From: Mikania micrantha
Taxonomy: Eukaryota > Streptophyta > Magnoliopsida > Asterales > Asteraceae
Length of the DNA stretch: 64,000 nucleotides
Direction: 5' to 3'
Assembly: GCA_009363875.1 (NCBI GenBank)
Contig: CM018695.1
Coordinates: 42,571,150 to 42,635,149 of the forward strand
Shown here piece by piece: positions 35,677 to 48,150 of this stretch. The first letter of the stretch is position 1, and the number at the start of each line of letters is the position of its first letter. A program made the translations under genes and the position numbers. Under the pieces are notes generated by a model. The model saw nothing but the letters and a program-made list of their open reading frames with translations, ran no database searches and was not told where the DNA came from.

Positions 35677-37526
35677 TCTACGAATAGAAGCCACAAGCGG
35701 GTCAGTAATGAAAATGGATACAATTGAATTTTCATGATAAGGTCAGTAATATATCCATACTACTAGTATTATCATTCAATTGTAATATGATCCAGTACAC
35801 GTATAAGTTATCAACTTATTTGTATACTTATCATGTGAATATGTACGATGTCTCATGATCTCTCCACCAAACCTACACACTGACACTTTCCCGATATACC
35901 GAAAATAGCTTATATATAGGGCTCACTCTCGCTGCCCACCACCGTTTCGGTATACCACGATCATGCCCTTGCTAGCATTTGGCAACACGTTTGTACTGAT
36001 TTCCATGTGTTTTCCATTGATTAAGAATCCCATGATCTTTGATCAACTTGAACTATGATTGATTCCATGATTGAACTATGATTATGTTATGCGTGCACCT
36101 ACTAACAGTTGTTAACATGTAGAACTAAGTCATACGTGTGTTCTACACTTTCCTGTTAACTTATGTCAGTAAGTACTAATGATGTAATCACTTAAGAATT
36201 TCACTTAAAGTTTACATTTATGATATGTTCACAACTTGGTCGATTCACCATAATGTCTGGTTCATCCAAGTTTGAATTTCATTATGATTTGATTCACCAA
36301 TGATTGTTTCCCAAATGATTGTACCCCATGTGTTTTGACTAATGTTCCATGTGTCCAGTTGATCCTGAATCCTCACTCCAAATACAAACGCCGGATTTCC
36401 CCTAACATACTGAAATAAGCTTATATATAGGGTAAGCTCTCACCGACCCACCACTTACCTCAACACGTCAGCGTTAATCCGTCGTCTATATTTGGGGCTA
36501 AGATTCCAACTGTTGATTGATTATGATTATCCCATGATTTCCTCTTGTTCCTTGATTCTGTTTATGATTGTGTAAACCATGGTCCTTAATTTACTAGAAA
36601 CTAAGACCTTAGGTTTATGTATATGTGTCCTAGGTTAATCAACCTAGTTTCCCAATACTTAAAGTACTGAGCATAATGATTTCCTGTGAGAACTTCAACT
36701 AAAGAATACTGTTACACAGATTCTAAGTTATAAAGTTCCTATGATAATGAATCCATGATAATGATAACAATGACAAGGATTTCAAATCTAAGTTCTAAAT
36801 TAATAGACCTCAACCTTTGAATTCCTATAGTGATATGACGAGGATCTCAAATCCAAGTTCTAAATTAATAGATCTTGACCTTTGAATCCTATAATGAATA
36901 TGACGAGGATCTCAAATCCAAGTTCTAAATTAATAGATCTTGACCTTTGAATCCTATAATGAATATGACAAGGATCTCAAATCCAAGTTCTAAATTAATA
37001 GATCTTGACCTTTGAATCCTATAATGAATATGACAAGGACTTTAGATCAAAGATAACAATCTTTGCCTCTAAATCCCATAATGAATATGACAAGGATCTT
37101 AGATCAAAGGTACTAAATTAATAGATCTTTGCCTCTAAATCCCATAATGAATATGACAAGAAATTCATATCAAAGATACTGAAACTACAGATCTTTGCCT
37201 CTGAATTTCTATAATGATCTCTGTGTGAGAATTTCAGATCAAGGATACTAAGAATACAGATCCTTGCCTCTGAAATCCTTAAATGCATATGTGTGAGAAT
37301 TTAATCCGGTTTCTAAAATTATAGAATTCCGGTTCAAATTCTTTGACTCGATGTCTAATCTTAGAAAAATGTCCCTAAGATCTTTCAAGCTTATTGTAGA
37401 CTTAATGCTCACTTAAGTTACTTAGATCCTAAGTATCCTCAAGCCTATAGCACTTAGTCCTATTGGGTAGCTTAGGTTATAGTCTAGGTCATTAAACATT
37501 GGGTTTTTCCTAGTTCTCTACAACCT
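35677..37526 (-). other. RE7 5' untranslated leader
   Basis: 1.85 kb without coding sequence between primer site and ATG. It contains two copies of a structured GC-rich block (35891-35955 and about 36400-36465) related to one in the LTR, and a 65 bp tandem repeat at 36765-37280. A leader this long before gag is usual for large plant gypsy elements. Confidence 0.8.
36765..37280 (-). repeat. 65 bp tandem repeat in RE7 leader
   Basis: About eight units of 57-66 bp with a core ATGA(C)AAGGATCTCA...TTAATAGATCTT...CCTATAATGAAT. Units 2-4 are nearly identical and the rest progressively diverged toward the primer site. Confidence 0.9.
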
Positions 37527-37540
37527 TGGCTCTGATACCA
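37527..37540 (-). other. RE7 primer binding site (initiator tRNA-Met)
   Basis: Minus strand TGGTATCAGAGCCA, 3 nt from the 5' LTR end. Confidence 0.96.
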
Positions 37541-37867
37541 ACCTGTCACACCCCTGCGCCGCGTGCGGAATCCACGGCGCGGTGACGTATGATCAGTTGA
37601 ATCATGCACAAGTATTGAATAAGAACAACCACAATGGATTACTACGTTTCATAATGTTTAGACAGTTGATTAGTTACAGACAATCTATCTACCAAAAGTA
37701 AGACAACTACAGACCCAAAATATAGTTTACAAAATAAGACTCCAAACAAGACAATTAAACATTTAGGATTTAGTGAGTTTCTATTCCATCCTAGCATGTT
37801 TCTTCATCTTGTTCTATCTTAGAATGGTCTCCTTAGTTGTCCCTGAGAATGTCTTAAACCTGATTAC

Positions 37868-40394
37868 CTGAAACACGTGAAAAGTAACTGTCAACTACAG
37901 ACGTAGTTGGTGAGAACAATAGGTTTAAACATTTGTAAACATGAGTATATGATATAAGACATAGGTAAGTTAAAGCATCATAAGATTCACACGGATGAGC
38001 TGCAACCCAAACTAACATCAAGTAAGAAAATGAGTGTAAACAGTCCAATCACTGTTCGCACAACAGCCGATAATATCAAGTCCCAAACCACGTTTGGAGT
38101 TAGATAATACGTCAGCAGTTTTGATAACCATATGACACCAGACCTGCAGTTGGCTTTTAAAAGCAAATTTAAAAGCCAACTCCATCCTGGATAAGAAAAA
38201 CCATGACACCAGACCTGCAGTTAGCTTTTAAAACAAATTTAAAAGCTAACTCCATCCTGGATAAGAAACAATGTGTCCGCTTTCCCTTGTTGTGATCACC
38301 CAGTACTAACGCTAATGAATATGATACTTGATGGGTTTATAAGTTTGTTTACAACAATGGACACCATGTAATCTGAATCTTACTTTAACCGGATGTGTTA
38401 ATGTCTTATTGAAAATCCTGGATTTAACTCCACGAGTTGAATCCTTTGTTTATGTAACATGAAATGAATCTCTTGTTTTGAATACCATGATGTGAACAAC
38501 TTGACTTGAATACCATGTTTTGAACCAATGAATTTGAATACCATGTTTTGAACCACTTGATTTGGATACCATGTTGTGAACCACTTGTTTTGAATACCAT
38601 GTTGTGAACCACTTGTTTCCACTTGTTTTGAATACCATGTTGTGAACCACTTGTTTTGAATACCATGTTGTGAACCACTTGTTTTGAATACCATGATGTG
38701 ATGACCTTGTGTAATAACAAGGTTTATAACAAAAGGGTTTGTAAAATCCTTTAAAAGAACATTTGAGTAAAACTGTTATAAAACATTTCAAGAAAACATT
38801 ATAAAATCCTTTTTAGTAATAAGGGTTTAATAGTAAATAATTCCTTTAAAACAGTTGACAATTTCCTTAAACAGTTGAAGAATCACTTGGATTCATAAGA
38901 TAAACCTGTAATGTTTATGAATGCACATAAACTGTGCAAGGAAACAAGATTGAAATAGCGGTTTTGATCACGTGTTCCACCCCAAAACAGTTATAAAACA
39001 GTAAAAGAGGGGCTAAAGTTCTCACCTGTCTGCAGTAGACTCTGAACTAAAACAGTTAGCAAGTAGCAAACAGGACTTCTAACTTGTTCCTATAACATTG
39101 TAATCATACATAAGATATAGGATTTATAATTGTATAACTTGATTCATTGATTGACTTGTGTTCTCATGATTTGATTGTTGTGAAAACTTGAATGTTATGC
39201 TTTGAGTCATTCGATTGATCATGGGTCCAAGAAACTTATGAAATGCTCTTTGATGCATAATTCTTATGCATTAATGATATTTGTTCGAGAATTTGATAGC
39301 CATTGATTACCATTTGTTGTGAAAAGATGTTCCAATTGTTTAAGTCATTGTGTGGTGAAATAATTCCATGAATGGATTAAGTTATAACTTAAACCATGCA
39401 TGATTAGTTCACAAGTATCAAGTTACGATTTCACATTGAGTTTTGAACCTATGTAAACACAATGGTTCTTGGATCAAGTCTATGGGCTACTTAGGTTCAC
39501 GATGGGCCGATTGAATATGGTGTTGGGCCAAGGGAGTGTGATGTTGGTCCAACCACATGTATATGGGCCATGTAAGGTCCTAAGCGATAATGGATCAATT
39601 AGTTATGATATTAGTCCCATCAACATGTAATTAGATAGGGCCTAAGGATTTAAGTTGGCCATCAATTGTGAATGAAATCTATGTACGTTCCAAGGTGTTA
39701 TCGAGCTAATTGAGAGTTTAACGGACCAACCTAACTCCATTGGGCTTAACTCACACTTATGGGCCTAGTACTAACGCGTTTGGACCAAGTAAATTGGAGT
39801 TGGGCCGAAAGAAAGGGAAGCTGCCATTTTGGGCAGCGAACCCTCTTGGGTTTGGCCTAGGGTTCGCCCCTAACCAAGGGTTCGGTGATGATAGAATGTT
39901 CAAGGGTTCGGCCAAAGTATTCCACATGGTTCGGCTAAGATGGTGCCATGCAGGTTCGTCCAAGGCTTGATGGGTTCGTGGTACTTGGATGCAAACAGTT
40001 CGCTGCATGATGGCTTCGGCTGAGGATGGCCAAGGGTTCGTGAGCCAGGCTGGGTTCGTGGCCTTAGGAGGGTTCGACGAAAGCAGGGAGGCTCGTGATA
40101 GTCCATATAGTTCGGCTGACAGACCCCCCACGAACCATGCAGGGTTCGTCAATGTTAGCTGTGCTAACCAGGGTTCGGCCGACTAAGGAAAAAGGGTTTG
40201 GCTGCCGAACCTGTTACCCACATCATCTTCATCATCAACCTCTGGATCTAGACCACGATTAAAGCTAATAAAAACCTCCAGAAAGCTTTCTATGGCTGCG
40301 AAATTAACTAGGAGAGTGCTAGGACCAACTAACCATCGGGTTTAAGCAAAGACTCACAAAAACCCTAAATTCCCGAAACTTCCTTGGATCATAC
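37868..40394 (-). other. Putative leader intron within RE7 5' LTR
   Basis: Minus strand: TATA at 40611-40619, donor-like GAG/GTATGA with GT at 40394-40393, acceptor-like GTTTCAG/GTAATC with AG at 37869-37868, then 324 nt to the LTR end. The span includes the GGGTTCG field and the 28 bp array. Inference only. Confidence 0.35.
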
Positions 40395-40610
40395 CTCGAG
40401 ATTTGCTGGATGAAACTGCAATATTCTTGTACTTTCGTGTAGAGTTCGTCGAGAGCTTCGCGTGGACACCAAGAACACCAAAATCCGTTGAGAAACGAAG
40501 AAGATACGCGCGTTTGAAGTTCGGTTTTCTAGTTAGAGAGAGGGTTCGCGAGTTTGAGAGAGAAAAGGGGTTGTTGGCTGAATTTAATGAAGGAAATGAC
40601 CTTCTTTAGG

Positions 40611-40619
40611 GCTTTTATA
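40611..40619 (-). promoter_or_regulatory. Candidate TATA box of RE7 5' LTR (driving copy)
   Basis: TATAAAAGC on the minus strand within GGGCTATAAAAGCCC. Of the two LTR copies this is the one positioned to drive the genomic transcript. Confidence 0.65.
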
Positions 40620-41268
40620 GCCCGGGTAGTGTTCGGGTTCGTTTCGGTCGCTCGGTTCGCGTTTCCGGAACGTAACGCGTATTTTACGCGGTTAAAAATA
40701 AAAAGAGTTATTAAACTCATTAAAATGATGAGTTTCAAAATTGTAAAAATATAAAATAATTAATATAATTATTTTTACTCTTCGTGTGTTGTCGGATCGT
40801 TAAAACATTCACAATTTACGTGTATACCCGCAATCGCGTACGTTTTTCGATCGTATTAATTATTTAAAGTCGTTTAATCGTAATTATAAGTTCAACATTC
40901 GTATTATTATGGATCGTCACCCATAACTATACTCAGTCTCGCTTACAATTTACGATCTTGGTTGAATTAATTAATTGTTATACTATTCGTCTCAACACTA
41001 CGCACTAACACTAACCTGTTACACCGAACGCAGTATATGTATAGGGCTCACTCTCGCTGCCCACCACTGTTTCGATATAACAAGTTACTGTTCTTGCTTA
41101 GTGAAATCGACTGTAAATAGATAATACATACTTGTTTTCTGATTACTAAGATCCTGTAACACACAAGCACACATTTTGAACATACGAATCACATTGATGA
41201 ACTGAACCATGAATAGACACTGCTCTAACACTGTTTACAACTACATGACTATATGCACGAATGTTACA

Positions 41269-41273
41269 ATAAC
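41269..41273. repeat. Target site duplication ATAAC, right copy (RE7)
   Basis: Matches 27365-27369. Confidence 0.95.
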
Positions 41274-41304
41274 CCAAAAGTTTTACTAACTTTATGTACC
41301 AATA
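41274..41304 (-). repeat. RE6 3' LTR, proximal part
   Basis: Minus strand TATTGGTACATAAAG directly after the tract TAAGGGGGAG (41307-41317). Copia LTRs usually start TGTTGG, so a G to A change is inferred. Continues at 27369 across RE7. Confidence 0.45.
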
Positions 41305-42074
41305 GTCTCCCCCTTAGTAATAGCCTGGGTATGAGAAATAACAATTATCCAAACCCTCTTTGGTTTATATTTCAGTTTAATTGTTTCATTTACTTGAAAC
41401 TAGCATTTAGCTTCTTTGTTGATCTTATCGTTAATATGATGCCTTCTTTTTTCATCCATACTGGAACCATGTCTTTGATTATTCCAAGTTGATTGAAAAG
41501 ATTGAGCATAAGAATGAAAGCAGGTTGTATTACTTTTTCTATAACCACATTAAATTCTGTAATTATTCTGCTTCACAATTGGAACAAAATATCTTGAATT
41601 AACTGCATGTGGTTCATAATCATGTTTAGACTTCATCATTTCGTTTTCAAAATAATCATTGAAAGCTTTGGTCAATAGGTCAATTAAGTTGACATTTTCT
41701 ATCATTTTCTTGTTGTACATTGACTTTCTTGACCTCCTCCTGGTTTTCCTTTTCTTTTTTTATTTCTAACACTCAACAGGTAAGAAATATCAACATGATC
41801 TTCATCCATCCGCTTTTCCTGGAGTTCAGATTTATTCGTCAAATCTTCCATTTCTTTCTTTAAACTCTTATTCTCTTCTTTTAACAAATCAGATTCATCA
41901 AATATTTTATTTAATCTCATAATTTCATCTTTCAGCTCATCAATTTGATCGATTAAATCATTAGTATCATTCTTCAATTTAGAATCATCACATAAGTTGG
42001 CAATAGTATAGGTCCCAAACTTGGCCAAGATCCAAGCTTTATCATATCAAAAGGCACGAATCTATTCTATTATG
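41305..42074 (-). pseudogene. RE6 copia-like Gag remnant with coiled coil
   Basis: Minus-strand frame 42028-41702 (MAKFGTYTIANLCDDSKLKN) is a charged coiled coil (EENKSLKKEMEDLTNKSE) ending in a basic tail (RNKKRKGKPGGGQE). The next frame continues protein-like (KMIENVNLIDLLTKAFNDYF) to about 41530, and a further piece (NLFNQLGIIKDMVPVWMKK) lies near 41470. It resembles the coiled-coil part of the RE4 Gag and is followed by a copia-type polypurine tract. Pol is absent. Confidence 0.5.
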
Positions 42075-42380
42075 TGCGGAATCCGAGATAGAAGATGAAA
42101 ATGTAATAGAAAGGTTAATTTCTATTGCAAAAACGTGAACTTTATACAATCTGCTTCAATACGTCTTGAAGAGTCTGCCTTAGGAATCCAACCCTAGAAC
42201 AGTAGAAAATGCATCTGTTTATACTACTATAGGGGGTACTCAAATCTATGTACACGAAATACAAAATTACACAAAATTTACATGTACACGAAATACATAG
42301 TTCACGAAAATAGCAAAACTTAGTCTTTATCTTGTCACAAGTTGATTTTGTCAGTCTTCGTCATCTGGTTGGGCTCTACA
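42075..42380 (-). repeat. RE8 LTR (306 bp, minus strand)
   Basis: Minus strand from TGTAGAGCCCAACC at 42380 to GGATTCCGCA at 42075, next to a purine tract CTAGGGGAGTT (42381-42391), with a TATA-like TATAAACAG at 42215-42223. The short size suits copia. No partner copy is in the window. Confidence 0.5.
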
Positions 42381-42387
42381 AACTCCC

Positions 42388-43232
42388 CTAGACTGATGAA
42401 ATCAATCGATCGCAAGTGTGATCTGATGAGGACTTGCTCCAACATACAACTTTTGAGCTATTGCCAATGCGCCAACTTTGGTAAAATCCAAAATAGACAC
42501 ACATGGGATTCTTGTGCAGCACCATCATGTAATCCTTCCCGAATTTAAGCAAGTCCATAGGGTCTAGAATGATGTAGTCGTCTGAGTTTTCCCTCACAAT
42601 AACTGCTCCAAACGTAGCCTCGTTGAAATACCAAAAGGTGAAGTTCTTAAGCGAGTTATTAGGGACCCTCCTATGGACTGGGACCGCTTTCTCGTTGTTT
42701 GGAGGAGGATATTTGATGTAGATCCAGGGCTCCATATTTACGGGATGCAGTATGTACTTTGAGACATATCTTCTTCCCTTGACAGTCTTCATCACTGGAA
42801 AGTCCTTATCACATTGGTCTTTTAGAAACTTGGCAAATAAATCAGCCTGACTGTCTTTGGAGGGATTAAGGAACACAGCTCTGTTAATACTCTGTAGATC
42901 AATCTTAGGCAGTGAGCAAAAGTCTTGAGGTCTTTTAAAATACTCCAATTTTCCGTTGAGCCTCTTGACTAGATACAACCACTTTAGTTTATCATACATC
43001 CAACTAACAACTCAGGATCTGTCATTGCGGACAGCGAACATATCTTTTGAGCTAGCAGTGTACGTGACTTCAGGATTCTACACTTCATCCTTTACCGGAG
43101 CAATCCATGTCTTTCGAACCTCAGTAGGAGTAGGAGTCCAGTCCCTCTTTTTGTCAAACCAGCTCTCAATCATAGTTTCGAGCTAGGTGACTTCCTGTCC
43201 TTGGGCATCGACATATTTGTGAGCATACAAAT
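42388..43232 (-). pseudogene. RE8 unrecognised protein gene, decayed and truncated
   Basis: One minus-strand frame runs from about 43230 to TAG 42388 (about 281 codons) with only three internal stops (near 43183, 43078 and 43012) and no frameshift. The last 203 codons, from ATG 42999, are open. Readable landmarks: SWFDKKRDWTPTPTEVRKTW, LNGKLEYFKRPQDFCSLPKI, VNMEPWIYIKYPPPNNEKAV, FWYFNEATFGAVIVRENSDD, ILDPMDLLKFGKDY. No signal peptide, membrane segment or zinc knuckle is evident. Its stop overlaps the purine tract before the RE8 LTR, so it is the 3'-most ORF of a retroelement, where env-like or accessory ORFs sit. I do not recognise the family. The 5' end is cut by RE9 at 43233. Confidence 0.65.
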
Positions 43233-43689
43233 TGTCACACCCCGAGCCGGCGGGCTGGATCGACTTTTCCGACGGGCGGAAAGGTCTCGGGGTGCGATTT
43301 CGTGGATGATAATCGTGATGATCATATTGTTTACATTGCACATTATATGAATCGAGAAAACACTAAATGAAATAGAATTACAAAGATAAATTACATTAGT
43401 ATTGTTCATAACTTAACAATGTATATCTACTAACAACATCACAATTCATCTATCTTGTATATGCACAAGATATACAAAATAATTCGTATAATGATGTTCA
43501 AAATATGCACGTCCAAAATACTAGGTCCTCTATATGGGCATCCTAGTCGAAAGCAAAAACTTCTTAGCTAAACCTGTTCGTCACCTGAGAAGTCATGCAA
43601 AAAGATTAAGTAAACACATGATCGGTGAGTTTATATAGTTTTGTTTTGAAAATGAATTTGAACAAACCTGACCGAATGACTGTAACAAC
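43233..43689 (-). repeat. RE9 gypsy LTR, 3'-terminal 457 bp
   Basis: Left edge TGTCACACCCCGAG (minus strand CTCGGGGTGTGACA). The last bases form a perfect 9 bp stem CACCCCGAG / CTCGGGGTG. An acceptor-like TTCTCAG/GTGA is near 43592. The expected target duplication copy is CAAAT (43228-43232). It is interrupted at 43690 by RE10. No gene is seen. Confidence 0.75.
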
Positions 43690-44574
43690 TGTAAGAAATC
43701 CCAACGAACTTAAACATTAAATTGTAATAAGATATTAAAGCCCAATAAGATGTTAAGGCCCAATAAGATTTTAAGTGCTAAATAGGCCCATTAAGAATCC
43801 TATGTATGACTCAAAGCTCAAACACTTAGTCTTGAATTGGAATAAAAATTTATAAACCAAGTTGTAAAGATTCAACCTAAACAGAACACTACTATAATAA
43901 ATTCATTCGATAAATTAATTTATTATGATTTCATCAATAATATTAAGAAACAAGTGAAAAGACCAGGATTAAACAAGTTTAATGAAAAATATATCTTTAT
44001 ACCAAACGAAGAATTTATCTTGAAACAAACATAGGTAATGTATACTTATATAAACAGTAAACTAAGTTAAACGAATGTTTGACCATGTTACCATATGAAC
44101 CGTTACTAATAAACATAAGTAGCTAGCTACAATAAGGTGATGATAATATTATTACCAATAAATTAAAAAGATAACTTAACTACATACATTAAGTTGAGGC
44201 ATGCACTTTAAAGTTATAAAACGTAACTTAATGTGTGAACACCTGTATTAACTAATTAAACATTCTGACTCCCGAGCTGAGGTAAATAACCTTGATAATC
44301 ATCTATTTAAAAATATTTACAATATTAAAGATACAAGAATCTTATTTAACGCGTTAAAATATTATATCCGTTAAATATGGCGCATACGCGAAATTAACGT
44401 CGTTCAACGTAAACAATTAAACAAATTAATTATAACTAACAAAATAATCATTTTAATAATATTTTAGGTTACTATTGACTGTCTAAAATATTTCGGTTCG
44501 AGAATAATAAACGAAAACGGAATACGCTCGCGAGACGGGTCGGATGCGCGCTTTAAACCGTAGACAACCCTAAG

Positions 44575-44583
44575 TATAAAAGG
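44575..44583 (+). promoter_or_regulatory. TATA box of RE10 5' LTR
   Basis: TATAAAAGG followed by pyrimidine-rich leader DNA. The matching segment (44560-44630) is deleted from the 3' LTR at 63597/63598. Confidence 0.75.
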
Positions 44584-45052
44584 AAGATAACCCCTTTCCC
44601 TTCCATTTTAATTCCAGCCGTCACACACACCTACATGTGTGTGTGCAGCTGTTCAAAAATCAGAGAGAGAGAGAGAGAGAGTAGTAGCAGCGGAGCTGCG
44701 GTGGCCACAGGGACGAGCACGGCGGCACCATGGCGGCGCACGGCGGCGAGGCAAGAAAACACACCAACGATCTCCTCTCGTACCATTCTACAACCTTTTC
44801 TTCTACGAAATTGTTTGAACCATGCTCTAAATGAGGGAAAATTAGGAGAGAGGGTCACGGCCACTAGGGTTCCGCCAAGGGTTCCATGCGCGGCTGCGGC
44901 GGTTTCAACCCACAGGTACTACATGCTTAGGTAGCCACGACTAGGAAAGCACCAAGGGTTGCTGTAGCAATGATTGTAGGGGTGCGGCGATGGTTCTAGC
45001 GGCGGAGCAAGGGCTATCCGGTTGTTTATCTTTTGTCAACTATAGATCGAAG

Positions 45053-47846
45053 GTAAACACGACTTTACAAGCTTAGATCTACACATGCATGTCCATTTCT
45101 GAGAGTTTTGTGCTGATTTAATGAAGTGGTGGCTGTTCATCGCGGGGGTGGCAGCTGAGATGGTTCAGGATGGTGATGCAAGTTGCTACGGCCTTGTTTC
45201 ACTCTAAGAACCAACATTCACGGGTAAGAACAATCTAATCTGGTTCGATCTACTTATGCATGTCAAGTACTTGACTATTTTTTTCTAATACGTGTATTTG
45301 GGATGTTACATGCGGCTGTAATGGTCCCGACAAGGTGGCTGGTGACGGTGGAACAGCCATGGTGGTGATCGGAGATAGAGGTGCAAGAGATTAGGGTTTT
45401 TGGAGATGGTTTGATGCTCGGTCAACAAAAGTCAGACTCGGTCAACAAGAAAAACCGACAAATCGATTTTATTCGTTGTTTATAAATGATTTAAGAAACA
45501 TGTTCTAGTTATGAAACAAACGTACGATTAGTTTAATCTGTTTTGGATACGCGAGACGAACGTGTGTGAAGGTAAAATCACGTGCTATTAACTTTTAAAA
45601 TATGATTTATATGTTTAAACAAATAATTTAAAGTGGTTGCGCTTTGGGTTAATTAGCATAATATAATTAGAAATAAATGGTTTAAAATGAAATTGTTGGT
45701 TGGAACCATATAATGTGTGTGATTTATGTGGAGATTCGGAGACATATACGTAAATAAAATATAATTATACATGAGTGATTAATAAAATAATACACAAATA
45801 TAAAATTCTTACATAAAAATATGTAAATAAATATTTATACATATAATAAACATGTCAATACTTGATTAATGAATATAGTTTATAGTTTGGTTTTATCATA
45901 GTCTATGTGATATATATTTAGAGTATTAATTTGAATGAAATTTATAATTTTTAGACCAACTAATTTAATGTTCAATAATAATATTAGTTAAACATAATAA
46001 ATTGTACAAGGTGTTAATGTGAACACTTGCAATATATAAGTACATCTATATATGATAAATACAAGTTAAATGGGTATTACAAGTCTTGATATGTAATATG
46101 AATATATATTAGAAGCTATATGAAACTTGTTACATTGGTATAAAATAACTTAAAAACTTTAATTAAATAAAATTATATATATATTTAGAATGCTAGGAGG
46201 GTGTATAATACATATGTGATTTCAAATATGTATTAAATCATTAAATATACAAATACATACACGTTTATAGGATAACATACGATGACAGTTTAAGTAAGAT
46301 TATATGGTTATAAACATGATTAATTCAATATGTTAACCTTTGATTTTTTAAACACTTACGAATAATAAAAAGGTAAAATAGGTTGGAATTAATAAGATTA
46401 AGGTGCATACATACATTATATGTAATACTATAGTGTTAACCATCTAGTAATTTAAGAAAGGTGTTTGACTTGTTTAAAAACATTAATATTAACCTAACAT
46501 ATGACACTACCTTATTCATATATATTCTAAGAATGATTAACATTTTGAAAATAAAAATGTTATTTATATTGCTAGTGAAATTGGTATCATTATTGCTATT
46601 ATTATTTTATTATTAATAATAGTTTCATCTAAGAATGTTACTTATCTTTAAACATAGAAATTAAATTATGTATATTTTAAACATTCTTTTATTCACTATT
46701 AATAATAAATATAATATTCTGTATAAACAATGACTCCAACATGTATAACATCTTAGATACTAATGTTGGTTGCTAATATTGGAATTATATGAAATTCCTA
46801 TTAATTATCTCTATTACCAACAAGTTAGGTAAATACCTATGTAGTATATCAACTTATATTATTAGTAAAATACCATTATTACTAATATACTAAAATAACT
46901 TGGATAGTGATTGTCTCAAGGGTGAACCAACATTTAAAACTTAAGAATGTTAGACACAATGCTAACTAATTAATTTAGATACCACAAACATAATAGTTAC
47001 ATAAGATGACGTGATGTAGCATACTAATAGTTATATTAATTATCTGTTAATAATAACAATTTCACATACATTTATATGTACAATTTTATGATAAGATATC
47101 ATTAGGTATGGTAATATAGAGAAACTTTAAACCAGTAAACCTTATATACAAAAACCCAAAGAGCTCAACCACAATCAACAACCATAATGTATGAAATCTA
47201 CAACTTATACATGTATAGATGATTACAAATAGGAACTTGCATTGATGATAACTCTGGGAACATAGCATAGCATACATAGTGGCAATGACGTACTTGTACA
47301 GGAACAAAATGAATACATGGAAGCAACCAGGTGAGTTCATGTGATCCCTTTTCTTTTTACTATTTTGGGATACTGAAAACATGCTCCATAAACTGTTTAT
47401 AAAATTATATTTATGTGATAATGAACGTCCGTTTCAAATAAAATTGCTTCCCCTAGACATTATACATAATTTACAACCATTAACTCATAAGGAGAGCCGG
47501 TGAGTATATGGGTAGTACTACTTGGGGAATCCCCCACGCACAGTGGCCCGAAAGGGTGGCCCTACAAAAAAAATAGGGTTGAAACCCCACTGAGGTTAAT
47601 GTCAACCGTTGTGGCATATATTCTTTATGATACATTTACACCGAGAGCAGGAACGGGTCTCAGAATGGGAAGTAGATTAGAATGACCATGTTATGGGCTA
47701 ACATTATAAGAGGCAAACGCCCGGGCATGGAGCAGGGTTGGTTGTATTGATTTTGAATTATCACATCCTATTTATTATTGTGTCTGTAAACTAAAACTCA
47801 TCAGCTCACCAACGTTATAGTTGACGTATTTTAGCATGTCTTTCAG
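45053..47846 (+). other. Putative leader intron within RE10 5' LTR
   Basis: Donor-like AAG/GTAAAC and acceptor-like TTTCAG/GTAA bracket 2.8 kb of strongly AT-rich sequence, starting about 480 bp after the TATA box and ending 283 bp before the LTR end. Same layout as RE5, RE7 and RE11. Inference only. Confidence 0.4.
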
Positions 47847-48132
47847 GTAATTAGAAAGAAGTATGACTCGGATACTGGGTTGCTTGAACAAGAACACTAC
47901 ATGGAAAACTAGAGAACTTGGCTTAAAGATTAATAAAGTGTGCTGATGCCTGGATAGACCCAATAACTCTAGAAAATCTCCCACTAGTTAAATCATGTCT
48001 GTAGAATTGTTGTAAACAAATTAGATATTTAGGCTAAACCTTTGGTTGAATTGTAAATTATTTATTTTGTCTTCCACTACTTTGTGTTTTGAATCAATCG
48101 TTAGTCAAGCCCCTGGTTGGGTTGTGACAGGT

Positions 48133-48150
48133 TGGTATCAGAGCCCAAGG
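48133..48150 (+). other. RE10 primer binding site (initiator tRNA-Met)
   Basis: TGGTATCAGAGCCCAAGG, 3 nt after the LTR end. The long match to the family consensus argues the element was mobile by the normal route. Confidence 0.95.

Larger units (their letters stand above)
27370..41268 (-). mobile_element. RE7: complete, apparently intact Ty3/gypsy chromovirus
   Basis: 13.9 kb minus-strand element: right (5') LTR, iMet primer site, 1.87 kb leader with tandem repeats, a single uninterrupted gag-pol frame, polypurine tract, left (3') LTR, 5 bp TSD. All enzymatic motifs are present. LTRs differ by only a handful of bases plus one tandem-array change, so the insertion is recent. It sits in the 3' LTR of RE6. 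Domain order and the iMet primer site place it with chromoviruses, most like Tekay/Del. Confidence 0.96.
37544..41268 (-). repeat. RE7 5' LTR (right copy)
   Basis: 3725 bp, near-identical to 27370-31110. Differences I noticed: about four substitutions (for example near 38369, 39557 and 41223), two 1-base insertions in homopolymers (near 40696 and 40847) and the shorter 28 bp array. These account for the 16 bp length difference. Confidence 0.96.
43690..48129 (+). repeat. RE10 5' LTR
   Basis: Starts TGTAAGAAATCCCAACG and ends GGGTTGTGACA. Repeats of GCCCAATAAGAT near the start (43740-43775), TATA box at 44575-44583, a (GA)n run near 44662-44682 in a GC-rich leader, donor-like GAAG/GTAAAC at 45053, acceptor-like CTTTCAG/GTAA at 47846, and a GC-rich block at 47490-47690. 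The region 45060-47480 is very AT-rich with no gene. The 99-codon frame at 44635-44934 lies in the leader and is not supported as a gene. Confidence 0.93.

Noticed and set aside
44635..44934. 99-codon frame with Arg/Ser/Ala in the RE10 LTR, and 124-codon relative at 63549-63923
   Set aside because: The frame differs between the two LTR copies because of deletions, begins in a (GA)n run, and has no domain. More likely leader DNA than a gene.
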